Below are positions 1 to 5,238 of a DNA stretch of 5,238 nt, piece by piece. How positions within the stretch are numbered: position 1 is the first letter of the stretch; each line of letters starts with the position of its first letter. The notes beneath the pieces were generated by a model. It saw only the letters and a list, made by a program, of their open reading frames with translations, was not told where the DNA came from and ran no database searches. This DNA is from Desulfoplanes sp. (GTDB lineage Bacteria > Desulfobacterota > Desulfovibrionia > Desulfovibrionales > Desulfomicrobiaceae): assembly GCA_028708105.1 (NCBI GenBank), contig JAQVZR010000171.1, forward strand, positions 1 to 5,238. The letters run 5' to 3'. A program made the translations under genes and the position numbers.

Positions 1-90
1 GCACGAAGGAACGCGAAGGGTGAAGAATCTGGGATAGATTGAGCTTTATTTTGTTGCTTTTCTTCGTGTTCCTTAGCGTTCTTCGCGGTG
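1..90. repeat. Imperfect inverted repeat built from CTTCGCGTT-like modules
   Basis: The left arm (about 2-19) read on the minus strand gives CCTTCGCGTTCCTTCGTG. The right arm (71-88) reads CCTTAGCGTTCTTCGCGG. Allowing one gap, they match at about 15 of 17 positions. The right arm from 61 to 90 also looks like three degenerate tandem units (CTTCGTGTT, CTTAGCGTT, CTTCGCGGT). The arms are separated by an AT-richer stretch (about 28-60), and the right arm is followed on its outer side by an A7 run (91-97). No open reading frame is convincing here. Such modules resemble dispersed intergenic palindromes in environmental bacterial genomes, but copy number cannot be seen from this window. The element may continue beyond the left edge. 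Confidence 0.6.
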
Positions 91-139
91 AAAAAAACTC
101 AATCCCTCAAACGTGGTTTGGTTTAACGTGAACGCCATC

Positions 140-160
140 AAAAACTTCGGCTTTCAAAGT
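140..160 (-). terminator. Weak terminator-like hairpin after the permease gene
   Basis: On the minus strand, 10 bases after the permease stop codon, ACTTTG and CGAAGT can pair (six pairs, one of them G-U) around a five-base loop. A short T run follows immediately (the A run at 140-144 on the plus strand). The stem is short and GC-poor, so termination may be inefficient. No better terminator is visible between the stop codon and the left edge, although a T7 run exists at 91-97. Confidence 0.35.
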
Positions 161-169
161 CGTTTTGGT

Positions 170-1339
170 TTAGTCCAGTACGGTTTTTGTTTTTTTGGCC
201 GTCATGATCAGAAAAAAGGCCGCAAATCCTGCCATTACGCATGTATCGGGAAGGATAACCTGCCAGATGTCCCCGGCCAGAAACAGGGTGCGCAGGGAGG
301 ATACAAAATAGCGCGGGGGGAGCAGATAGGTCAGGACGCGGATCGGCCAGGGCATACTGTCCAGCTCGAAGACAAGGCCCGAGAGGATGAATGAAGGCAG
401 AAATCCGACGATCAGGGCCGCCTGGGTAGCAACAAACTGGTTGCGGGTTACCGTGGAGATGAACAACCCCAGTCCCAGGGCAAAACAGAGGAATGTGGCC
501 GAAACCACGGCCAGCAGCCAGAGGGAACCGCGCAGGGGAACACCCATAAGCAGGGTGCATACCGAGGTCACCAGTCCCATGGCCAGCATCCCTAAAAGAA
601 AATAGGGGATACATTTACCCAGTAACAGATCGCCCTTGGTCGCAGGTGTGGCCAGCAGTGCTTCCATGGTTCCCCGTTCCCATTCGCGGGCGACAACCAA
701 GGAGGTGAGCATGGTCCCGATGAGGGTCATGATCACCGCAATGGAGCCGGGGAGAAGTGCTGCGCGGGAGTTGATCGTTTCGTTGAACCATATCCGTGGT
801 TCCACGGACACCAGAGAGGACGCTGTGCGGCCCCCGCGGGACACTCTTTCTTGATCCAGCCAGGTCTGCCACGTCCCCTGGATATAATTGAGTACCAGTT
901 CGGCAGTGTTGGCATCGGTTCCGCGCACAAGGACCTGCACTGGATGTATATCGCCCCGCAGGAGCCGTTTGCTGAAATCTGCTGGAATGATCAGTACCGC
1001 GCTCAATGCACCTTCCACCAGCAGAGGTTCCAAATCCCGTCTGTCCCGGGCCTTGTTTACTTCGAAATACCGGCTGTTCTGGAAGGAGTGCACCAGATTG
1101 GCAGTGGCAGGGGAGGGCATCTTTACCCCTATGCCGATCTTGATGTTCGTCAGGTCCAAAGACACGCCGTAGCCGAACAGCACCAGAAGCACCATGGGGA
1201 GAATAAAGGCGATGAGGATGCTGCTCGGGTCGCGGATAATCTGATAGGACTCCTTGCGTACCAGGCTGAAGATACGCAGAGGCCGCCCTTTGAGAAGTGG
1301 GGGGCTTTTTCTATGTGCGGCACCGTTGATGGCGTTCAT
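170..1339 (-). CDS. ybhS: ABC-2 type multidrug exporter permease, YbhS-like
   Basis: This is an inner-membrane permease subunit of an ABC-2 exporter, expected to form the transport path for the ATPase encoded just upstream. The 389 residues are close to E. coli YbhS (about 377). An N-terminal cytoplasmic segment with RKESYQIIRDPSS (28-40) precedes transmembrane helix 1 (about 41-61). A large extracytoplasmic domain follows (about 62-192), then five hydrophobic segments near 196-217, 243-266, 273-296, 305-325 and 360-381. The ABC-2 hallmark after helix 2, VVAREWERGTMEALLATP (215-232), is intact, and the C terminus KKTKTVLD resembles that of YbhS. The ATG start has a good Shine-Dalgarno AGGA seven bases upstream, which overlaps the ATPase stop codon and suggests translational coupling. 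It is the last gene of the operon in view. The YbhR partner permease is not found directly downstream. The substrate cannot be read from sequence; drugs or toxic organics are likely from the family. Confidence 0.93.
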   Translation of the reverse strand: MNAINGAAHRKSPPLLKGRPLRIFSLVRKESYQIIRDPSSILIAFILPMVLLVLFGYGVSLDLTNIKIGIGVKMPSPATANLVHSFQNSRYFEVNKARDRRDLEPLLVEGALSAVLIIPADFSKRLLRGDIHPVQVLVRGTDANTAELVLNYIQGTWQTWLDQERVSRGGRTASSLVSVEPRIWFNETINSRAALLPGSIAVIMTLIGTMLTSLVVAREWERGTMEALLATPATKGDLLLGKCIPYFLLGMLAMGLVTSVCTLLMGVPLRGSLWLLAVVSATFLCFALGLGLFISTVTRNQFVATQAALIVGFLPSFILSGLVFELDSMPWPIRVLTYLLPPRYFVSSLRTLFLAGDIWQVILPDTCVMAGFAAFFLIMTAKKTKTVLD

Positions 1340-1346
1340 GACGGTT

Positions 1347-1350
1347 TCCT
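1347..1350 (-). promoter_or_regulatory. Permease ribosome-binding site overlapping ATPase stop
   Basis: On the minus strand the ATPase stop codon TAG (1351-1349) and the AGGA Shine-Dalgarno core share bases in the string TAGGA. Seven bases then separate it from the permease ATG. A ribosome terminating on the ATPase message would cover this site, so the two proteins are probably made in coupled amounts. Confidence 0.7.
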
Positions 1351-3097
1351 AGGACGCGGACAGAGAGTGGGCCTGGACCGGCATGTCCCGTTGGATGAGT
1401 TCGATAAAGGCCTCTTCCAGGGTCGGCTTGGGCGAGTGTTCTGAGATTGCGGAGTGCTTGATACCGTCCGGGGTGTCGGCGGCGATGATTTTTCCTCGGT
1501 ATATGAGAGCGATACGATCGCAATATTCTGCTTCATCCAGAAAATGGGTAGTGACGATAATGGCCACCCCGCGTTCCACCATGGTATTGATCCTGGCCCA
1601 GAATTCCCGTCGGGTGATGGGGTCGACACCGCTTGTGGGTTCGTCCAGAAACAGGATTGCAGGCTGGTGCATGGTGGCACAGGCCATGGACAGCCGCTGC
1701 TTGAATCCCAGGGGGAGGTCGGCACCGTTGGTATGGATGTAAGATTCCAATTGGAAGTCTTCAACCATCCGGGCCACCGCATTCTTGAGGGAATTCCCGG
1801 CAAGGCCGTAGACACCTGCGAAAAATTCCAGATTCTGGCGGACACTCATAGTGCCGTACAGGCTGAATTTCTGGGCCATATACCCGATGCGCTCCCTGGC
1901 CCTGGCCGGGGCCTTGAGCAGATCAACACCGGCAACCCGGGCCTTGCCTGCAGATGGTTTCAGAAGTCCGCACATCATTTTGAAGATGGTACTCTTACCC
2001 GCCCCGTTGGGCCCAAGAAGGCCAAAGACCTCCCCCTGACGCACGTTAAAGTCGATGGTGTCCACGGCCGTGAAGGAGCCAAACCGTTTGGCCAGGCTCC
2101 GGGCTTCGGCGATGATCTGCCCGTGCTTTGTGGGGGGCTCAGTGATGGGGGCGGTAACGGTCCTCCTTTGCGTCTGCGCGCTGTTTTGCTGTGTACTGGA
2201 AAGAAGAGACATGAAGGCGTCTTCAAAGCGGGGCTCTGTGTTTTCAAAGATGATCTCCGGGAAAGGGACTCCCGGATTTGCGGTGCCTTTTTCCATGACC
2301 AGACGCACGTTGTGTCCCTGGATGACGCTGTCCAGCACAAGGGGATTCTTAAGAGCATCGGCCGCAAAGTGTCTGCGGCGCGCGGTATCCATGGTGACCA
2401 GAAAAGTGCGTCCGCTCATGCGCCGGGTCAGCGTGTCGGGCGGGCCCTCATAGAGCAGATTGCCCTCATTGAGTACCAGCACCCGGGAACACCGTTCGGC
2501 CTCGTCAAGATAGGCCGTGCTCCAGACCACGGTGATGCCTTCCTCGACCAATGTGTAGACCATGTGCCACAATTCCCGGCGGGATAACGGGTCCACGCCG
2601 ACACTTGGTTCGTCAAGGAGCAGCACCTGGGGACGCTGGATTAGGGAACAGGCCAGCCCCAGCTTCTGTTTCATGCCTCCGGAAAGATTGCCTGCACGTC
2701 TCGTGGTCCAGGGAGCCAGACCGGTAAATGCCAGGAGGTGTTCAACGGCAGCGTGCCTGTCTGCTCCCAGAACGTTGCGAAGGTCCGCATACAGAGTCAG
2801 ATTTTCCATGACCGTCAGGTCTTCATACAGCCCAAAGCGCTGGGGCATGTAACTGACCCGTTCACGCAGGGCCGGGGAAGGGGTGGTCGTATCCTGCCCG
2901 GCGACCATGAGCCTGCCCATGCTTGGAACAAGTAATCCGGCCATCAGACGCAGCAGGGTTGTTTTCCCGGCCCCGTCCGGACCGACCACGCCGGTCACCT
3001 GATTGCCCTGGATATCCACGGTCACGTTGTGGAGCGCAGGTACGTCGTGGGAGGCAAAACGTTTTGTCACGCCTGTGAGTTCAATCTGGGATACCAT
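1349..3097 (-). CDS. ybhF: Tandem ABC transporter ATPase with two nucleotide-binding domains, YbhF-like
   Basis: This cytoplasmic ATPase energises the adjacent permease. Its 582 residues match YbhF (about 578) and are far shorter than the ATPase-permease fusion RbbA. Domain 1 has Walker A GPDGAGKTT (39-47), Q-loop Gln86, signature LSGGMKQKL (138-146), Walker B VLLLDEP (158-164), and Tyr196 in WSTAYLDEA where the switch histidine normally sits. A linker of about 300-328, rich in Gln, Thr and Pro, joins domain 2. Domain 2 has Walker A GPNGAGKST (362-370), Q-loop Gln409, degenerate signature LPLGFKQRL (461-469), Walker B ILFLDEP (481-487) and switch His518. E. coli YbhF, as I recall it, has the same Tyr and the same degenerate signature, so these look like family traits and not damage. 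The ATG is preceded by AGGG at five bases' spacing. The gene starts 15 bases after the membrane-fusion protein gene and ends nine bases before the permease ATG. Confidence 0.95.
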   Translation of the reverse strand: MVSQIELTGVTKRFASHDVPALHNVTVDIQGNQVTGVVGPDGAGKTTLLRLMAGLLVPSMGRLMVAGQDTTTPSPALRERVSYMPQRFGLYEDLTVMENLTLYADLRNVLGADRHAAVEHLLAFTGLAPWTTRRAGNLSGGMKQKLGLACSLIQRPQVLLLDEPSVGVDPLSRRELWHMVYTLVEEGITVVWSTAYLDEAERCSRVLVLNEGNLLYEGPPDTLTRRMSGRTFLVTMDTARRRHFAADALKNPLVLDSVIQGHNVRLVMEKGTANPGVPFPEIIFENTEPRFEDAFMSLLSSTQQNSAQTQRRTVTAPITEPPTKHGQIIAEARSLAKRFGSFTAVDTIDFNVRQGEVFGLLGPNGAGKSTIFKMMCGLLKPSAGKARVAGVDLLKAPARARERIGYMAQKFSLYGTMSVRQNLEFFAGVYGLAGNSLKNAVARMVEDFQLESYIHTNGADLPLGFKQRLSMACATMHQPAILFLDEPTSGVDPITRREFWARINTMVERGVAIIVTTHFLDEAEYCDRIALIYRGKIIAADTPDGIKHSAISEHSPKPTLEEAFIELIQRDMPVQAHSLSAS

Positions 3098-3112
3098 GCT
3101 TACCCTGGGTTG

Positions 3113-4132
3113 TTATTCAATAATGTGAACACTCGCGGGCATTCCCTGGCGCAGTTGTTTTTTGGGGTCCTGAACAATGATCCGCACCCGGTACACCAGA
3201 TCCGTCCGTATTTCTTTGGTCTCAACGGCCTTGGGGGTGAATTCGGCCGTCGGGGAAATGAATCCCACCTGGCCCTTGCAGGAAATACCGGCGTCGGTGC
3301 GTACCTCTGCGGGCATGCCGGGACGGATGCGTCCAAGGTCCATTTCATTGACATAGGTCCGGACCCAGACGGGATCGGTAATGGTCAGGGTATAAACCGT
3401 CTCTCCGATGCCTACATAGTCGCCTGGCTCATGGGCCCGTGTCTGTACGGTGCCTCCAGAAGGAGCCAGGAGCCGGGTATCCTGCAGCCGTCTGGCTGCT
3501 TCGTCCACAAGGGCCTGTCCCTGGTTGACCAAAGCCCGGGCACGGGAAATGTCTTCTTTTCGTGGGCCTGTTTGCACAAGCTGTAACGTGGCTTTGGCCG
3601 CTTCCCACGCGGCTTTGGTCTGATCCCGGGCTGACTGGGCATTATCAAAGGTTTCCCTGGAGACGGAACCACTGCCCACAAGATTTTGGGCCCGCACAAA
3701 TTCTTGGCGTGCATTGACAAAAGCCACCTCGGCTGCCCGGGCATGTGCTCGTGCCTGTTCTATTTCTTCGGGCCTTGATCCATTGGTCAGTTTTAGTAAT
3801 TCCGCTTTGCGTGCCTGCAACGCCGCCTCAGCCTGCCTGCGGCTATCTTCAAAATATTCAGGCTCAAGGGTTGCAATCAGTTGCCCCGGATGGATCATGT
3901 CACCCTCATCCGCTTCTAATGTGGCAATGCGCCCAAAGACTTTGAACCCCAGGCGGACTTCTCTGACCTCGACATTGCCCTGCAGCTCAAGGGTGCCTGC
4001 TGTCGGTGGATAACCGAGGTAGGATTGGATGCATGGGGGCATCTTGGACCGAAAGGTTGCGCTGTCTGCCCAGAACCACCCGCCAGCCATCAGAAAGGCG
4101 ATAAACAGTATTCCCAGAATTTTGTATTTCAT
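3113..4132 (-). CDS. ybhG: HlyD-family membrane-fusion (periplasmic adaptor) protein, YbhG-like
   Basis: This is an inner-membrane-anchored periplasmic adaptor that would connect the ABC exporter to an outer-membrane channel. An N-terminal hydrophobic anchor (about 5-21, no lipobox cysteine) is followed by a short linker. The first lipoyl half-motif includes LQGNVEVREVRLGFKVFGRI (50-69) and DEGDMIHPGQ (75-84). A long alpha-helical coiled-coil hairpin rich in Ala, Glu and Arg covers about 95-217. The second lipoyl half is LLAPSGGTVQTRAHEPGDYV (221-240), and the beta-barrel region carries PVWVRTYVNE (254-263), FISPTAEFTPKAVET (291-305) and RTDLVYRVRI (309-318), which are highly typical of YbhG. 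The length (339) fits the family (about 332). Compared with YbhG as I recall it, the stretch between the anchor and the first lipoyl strand is roughly 15-20 residues longer. The start codon has a modest GGGA upstream. It is the first gene of the operon, transcribed away from yciH. No outer-membrane partner is encoded in the window. Confidence 0.94.
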   Translation of the reverse strand: MKYKILGILFIAFLMAGGWFWADSATFRSKMPPCIQSYLGYPPTAGTLELQGNVEVREVRLGFKVFGRIATLEADEGDMIHPGQLIATLEPEYFEDSRRQAEAALQARKAELLKLTNGSRPEEIEQARAHARAAEVAFVNARQEFVRAQNLVGSGSVSRETFDNAQSARDQTKAAWEAAKATLQLVQTGPRKEDISRARALVNQGQALVDEAARRLQDTRLLAPSGGTVQTRAHEPGDYVGIGETVYTLTITDPVWVRTYVNEMDLGRIRPGMPAEVRTDAGISCKGQVGFISPTAEFTPKAVETKEIRTDLVYRVRIIVQDPKKQLRQGMPASVHIIE

Positions 4133-4273
4133 CAGCCGTCCCGTTTGTCTTTATGTCATTGTCAGGTGCATAAAGGGCTAACGTATTTCGGTGGGTTAGG
4201 AAAGATGTGACCTACTTTGAAAGTATGAGCTGAACGCGTTGTGCTGTGGGCTGGAACGCAGGGAAATCTCCAT

Positions 4274-4292
4274 TGACAGGGGCCGCCTGTCA
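4274..4292. promoter_or_regulatory. Candidate operator palindrome TGACAGG-N5-CCTGTCA
   Basis: Seven-base arms are perfectly complementary around a five-base GC-rich centre. The site lies about 140 bases upstream of the adaptor gene and about 120 bases upstream of yciH. No T run follows on either strand, so it is not an intrinsic terminator. The size and symmetry would suit a dimeric repressor. The E. coli ybhGFSR operon is controlled by the TetR-family protein CecR, but no regulator gene is visible in this window, so the link is inference. Confidence 0.35.
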
Positions 4293-4339
4293 CGGGCACG
4301 GGGAAGATTGTGTTTTGTCTGGGAGTTAGATTTTTTCCA

Positions 4340-4369
4340 TTGATCGAGGTTGATCCAGCTTGAATGAGT
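4340..4369 (+). repeat. Three 10-bp direct repeats beginning TTGA
   Basis: Three consecutive 10-base units begin at 4340 (TTGATC), 4350 (TTGATC) and 4360 (TTGAAT). Each starts with TTGA, and most units share an AG near the eighth position. The spacing equals about one helical turn, placing all copies on the same DNA face just upstream of the probable yciH -10 element. The last copy may double as the -35 box. Confidence 0.45.
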
Positions 4370-4387
4370 ATGCAACCGGCATAAAAA
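4360..4387 (+). promoter_or_regulatory. Candidate sigma-70 promoter for yciH
   Basis: TTGAAT (4360-4365) could act as a -35 box and TAAAAA (4382-4387) as a -10 box, with a 16-base spacer. Transcription would then begin near 4394, leaving a leader of about 16 bases that just contains the AGGGA ribosome-binding site. This placement would exclude the upstream ATG at 4389 from the transcript. The -10 match is imperfect. Confidence 0.35.
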
Positions 4388-4394
4388 TATGCCG
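4377..4394. promoter_or_regulatory. Palindrome overlapping the yciH -10 region
   Basis: CGGCATA (4377-4383) and TATGCCG (4388-4394) are perfect inverted repeats around AAAA. The palindrome coincides with the candidate -10 box and the predicted transcription start of yciH, which is a typical place for a repressor operator. As RNA it would also form a seven-pair hairpin if transcription began further upstream. Confidence 0.35.
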
Positions 4395-4396
4395 TT

Positions 4397-4401
4397 AGGG
4401 A
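4397..4401 (+). promoter_or_regulatory. yciH ribosome-binding site that decides the start
   Basis: AGGGA sits eight bases before the ATG at 4410. The earlier in-frame ATG at 4389 has only an AT-rich run and no Shine-Dalgarno sequence in front of it, and it lies inside the palindrome. The 4410 start is therefore preferred. Confidence 0.65.
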
Positions 4402-4409
4402 AACAATCA

Positions 4410-4769
4410 ATGCAGCAGAAATATGCAACCACCGTGTATTCCACGGAACAGGGGGCCATGTGTCCCCGATGCGGCAAACCCGTATCCGGGTGTATCTGTG
4501 CCCAGAAAAAGTGTTTGGTCCCTGGAGGTGACAGAATTGTACGTATCAGCCGAGAGACAAAAGGACGAAAGGGCAAGGGCGTGACCATCGTCAGCGGAAT
4601 CCCGCTGCCGCCCGCGGAATTACAAGCCCTGGCCAAGGAGTTCAAACAAAAATGCGGAACAGGCGGGACCATCAAGCAGGGGGTTCTGGAAATCCAGGGG
4701 GATCATCGGGATCTGCTCATGCGGGAACTCGCAGCCAGAGGATTTACTGTCAAACGCTGCGGGGGATGA
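4410..4769 (+). CDS. yciH: YciH/SUI1 family translation initiation factor-like protein
   Basis: This is a cytoplasmic bacterial homologue of eukaryotic eIF1 (SUI1 fold). YciH has been proposed to act on ribosomal initiation complexes; its exact bacterial role is unsettled. With the start at 4410 the protein has 119 residues, against about 108 in E. coli YciH. The opening TVYSTEQG (8-15) matches the family's LVYSTETG. The SUI1 domain spans about 41-117 and shows RIVRISRETKGRKGKGVTIV (42-61), with the basic loop GRKGKGV (52-58) that contacts rRNA in the family. It continues with KQKCGTGGTIKQGVLEIQGD (79-98), then RDLL (100-103), ending in GG. An extra feature is a cysteine cluster, Cys18, Cys21, Cys28 and Cys30 (CPRCG then CIC), which looks like a small zinc knuckle absent from E. 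coli YciH. An alternative ATG 21 bases upstream would add seven residues but lacks a ribosome-binding site. The gene is divergent from the export operon and convergent with the transporter gene. Confidence 0.92.
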   Translation: MQQKYATTVYSTEQGAMCPRCGKPVSGCICAQKKCLVPGGDRIVRISRETKGRKGKGVTIVSGIPLPPAELQALAKEFKQKCGTGGTIKQGVLEIQGDHRDLLMRELAARGFTVKRCGG

Positions 4770-4946
4770 ATCGATAACCTGGCAACGCCCTCGTTGTTTT
4801 GCAACTGGGCGATGGTTGTTGGTCGAATGGATTCGTGTCGTCCAAAAAGGGCGACCAGCCGGTCGCCCCTACGGAATTTTGGGTAACGTTTATAGATATT
4901 TTTACACGCATGCTTACATTGTATCATCTGACAGTGCGTTGCGGGA
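4770..4946. other. Convergent intergenic gap with two hairpins
   Basis: This 177-base gap separates the 3' ends of yciH and the transporter gene. It holds a loose hairpin at 4786-4811 (CGCCC with GGGCG, inner GTTG with CAAC, no T run) and the strong hairpin at 4849-4868. No open frame here has recognisable protein features or a ribosome-binding site that I can support. Confidence 0.6.
4844..4868 (-). terminator. Intrinsic terminator of the MOT1-like transporter gene
   Basis: On the minus strand GGGCGACC pairs perfectly with GGTCGCCC across a four-base GGCT loop, and a TTTTT run follows directly (the A run at 4844-4848 on the plus strand). It lies about 80 bases beyond the transporter stop codon. 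On the plus strand the same stem is not followed by a clean T run, so it would be at best a weak terminator for yciH. The GC-rich palindrome and its flank (GGGGCGACC) also resemble dispersed intergenic repeats. Confidence 0.75.
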
Positions 4947-5238
4947 TTAAATGCTCAGTTTCTCAGATTTCAAGACATAGGCGATAACAATCCCCACGCC
5001 AAAGGCTATGGCCAGATTGGACGCCAGGGTGATGCCCAGCATGACCAGGCAGACAAAGAGATCCTTGCGTTCGGTAATATCCAAAATGGTCAGGGCCAGC
5101 TGGGTGCCGGCAAAGATGAGCAGGATACCCAGCACGGCAAAGGGAAGTAGGTTGATGACGGCCAGGATGTGGGCACCCAGAAAAAGGGCCAGAGCGACAA
5201 AAATGGCGCCGATCATCAGATTGGACCCTGCAGTGCGG
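4947..5238 (-). CDS. Putative sulfate/molybdate transporter, MOT1-like (C-terminal part only)
   Basis: The frame is open to the right edge, so the start lies outside the window and only the last 96 residues are visible; the internal Met at 5216 is not the start. The visible part begins RTAGSNLMIGA, resembling the RTGGSN motif of the MOT1 family of polytopic inner-membrane anion transporters (related to SulP). It then shows hydrophobic helices near visible residues 8-22, 26-50, 62-76 and 78-92, with a conserved-looking charged connector TERKDLF between them. It ends LKSEKLSI before a TAA stop. The family imports molybdate or sulfate; which one applies cannot be decided from this fragment. It is convergent with yciH and followed by a strong terminator. 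SulP-type permease is the main alternative, but no STAS domain follows the membrane segments. Confidence 0.65.
   Translation of the reverse strand, partial: RTAGSNLMIGAIFVALALFLGAHILAVINLLPFAVLGILLIFAGTQLALTILDITERKDLFVCLVMLGITLASNLAIAFGVGIVIAYVLKSEKLSI

Larger units (their letters stand above)
4133..4409. other. Divergent intergenic control region
   Basis: This 277-base gap lies between the start of the export operon (minus strand) and the start of yciH (plus strand), so it must hold at least the yciH promoter and probably the operon promoter. It contains a 7-bp-arm palindrome (4274-4292), a three-fold 10-bp direct repeat (4340-4369) and a second palindrome (4377-4394). I see no convincing sigma-70 promoter for the operon, no RNA gene and no credible small protein. 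A minus-strand open frame crossing this gap runs antisense through yciH and is not credible. Confidence 0.7.

Noticed and set aside
80..145. Short minus-strand open frame of 21 codons after the permease
   Set aside because: It ends inside the repeat, has no ribosome-binding site or similarity to YbhR, and is too short to support.
1..170. CRISPR-like array from the repeated CTTCGCGTT units
   Set aside because: The units are 9-10 bases, degenerate and without regular spacers, and form an inverted rather than an array structure.
851..1444. Plus-strand open frame of 197 codons antisense to the permease
   Set aside because: It is a shadow of the permease and the ATPase 3' end; its translation has no coherent domain or membrane pattern.
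1454..2587. Long plus-strand open frame (377 codons) antisense to the ATPase gene
   Set aside because: It lies entirely opposite a strongly recognisable ATPase gene, has no family motifs or ribosome-binding site, and is explained by the codon bias of the real gene.
3029..3586. Plus-strand open frame of 185 codons antisense to the adaptor gene
   Set aside because: It overlaps two well-supported genes on the opposite strand and shows no recognisable protein features.
4254..4272. Sigma-54-like GG-N10-GC pattern on the minus strand upstream of the adaptor gene
   Set aside because: Only the dinucleotide spacing fits; the surrounding -24 and -12 consensus is poor and such spacing is frequent by chance.
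4389..4409. Upstream ATG as the yciH start
   Set aside because: It has no Shine-Dalgarno sequence, lies inside the palindrome and likely -10 box, and the family similarity begins only after the second Met.
4196..4675. Minus-strand open frame of 159 codons across the divergent region and yciH
   Set aside because: It runs antisense through the SUI1 domain of yciH and lacks a ribosome-binding site or recognisable motif.
4786..4811. Hairpin just after yciH as an intrinsic terminator
   Set aside because: The stem is interrupted by an internal loop and no T run follows on the plus strand.

Overview
The window looks like ordinary chromosomal DNA from a Gram-negative bacterium. An envelope-spanning HlyD/ABC-2 export system implies an inner membrane plus periplasm. 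The moderately high GC content, a YciH protein carrying a cysteine cluster, a MOT1-like anion transporter and dispersed-looking hairpin repeats would fit a deltaproteobacterium (Desulfobacterota-like). That placement is inference only, since no taxonomic marker is present.

Layout. Positions 1-169 are non-coding and hold an imperfect inverted repeat (about 2-88) and a weak terminator-like hairpin (140-160). From 4132 down to 170 on the minus strand runs a tight three-gene operon in the same order as Escherichia coli ybhG-ybhF-ybhS: a periplasmic membrane-fusion protein, a tandem two-domain ABC ATPase and an ABC-2 permease. Gaps are 15 and 9 bases, and the permease ribosome-binding site overlaps the ATPase stop codon. 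Positions 4133-4409 form a divergent control region with palindromes and a three-fold 10-bp repeat. On the plus strand follows a SUI1/eIF1-like YciH protein (4410-4769). Positions 4770-4946 are a convergent gap with a strong hairpin that serves as an intrinsic terminator for the minus strand. The right edge carries the C-terminal end of a MOT1-type sulfate/molybdate transporter (minus strand, cut by the window edge).

How the genes work together. The ATPase should power the permease in the inner membrane, and the membrane-fusion protein should link it to an outer-membrane channel, exporting small toxic molecules. The second permease normally found in this system (YbhR) does not follow directly, which is the main oddity. 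The yciH and transporter genes appear functionally unrelated to the operon.

I found no convincing evidence of a previously undescribed system. The points worth a second look are the missing permease partner, the asymmetric ATP sites, the repeats, and the palindromes in the divergent promoter region.
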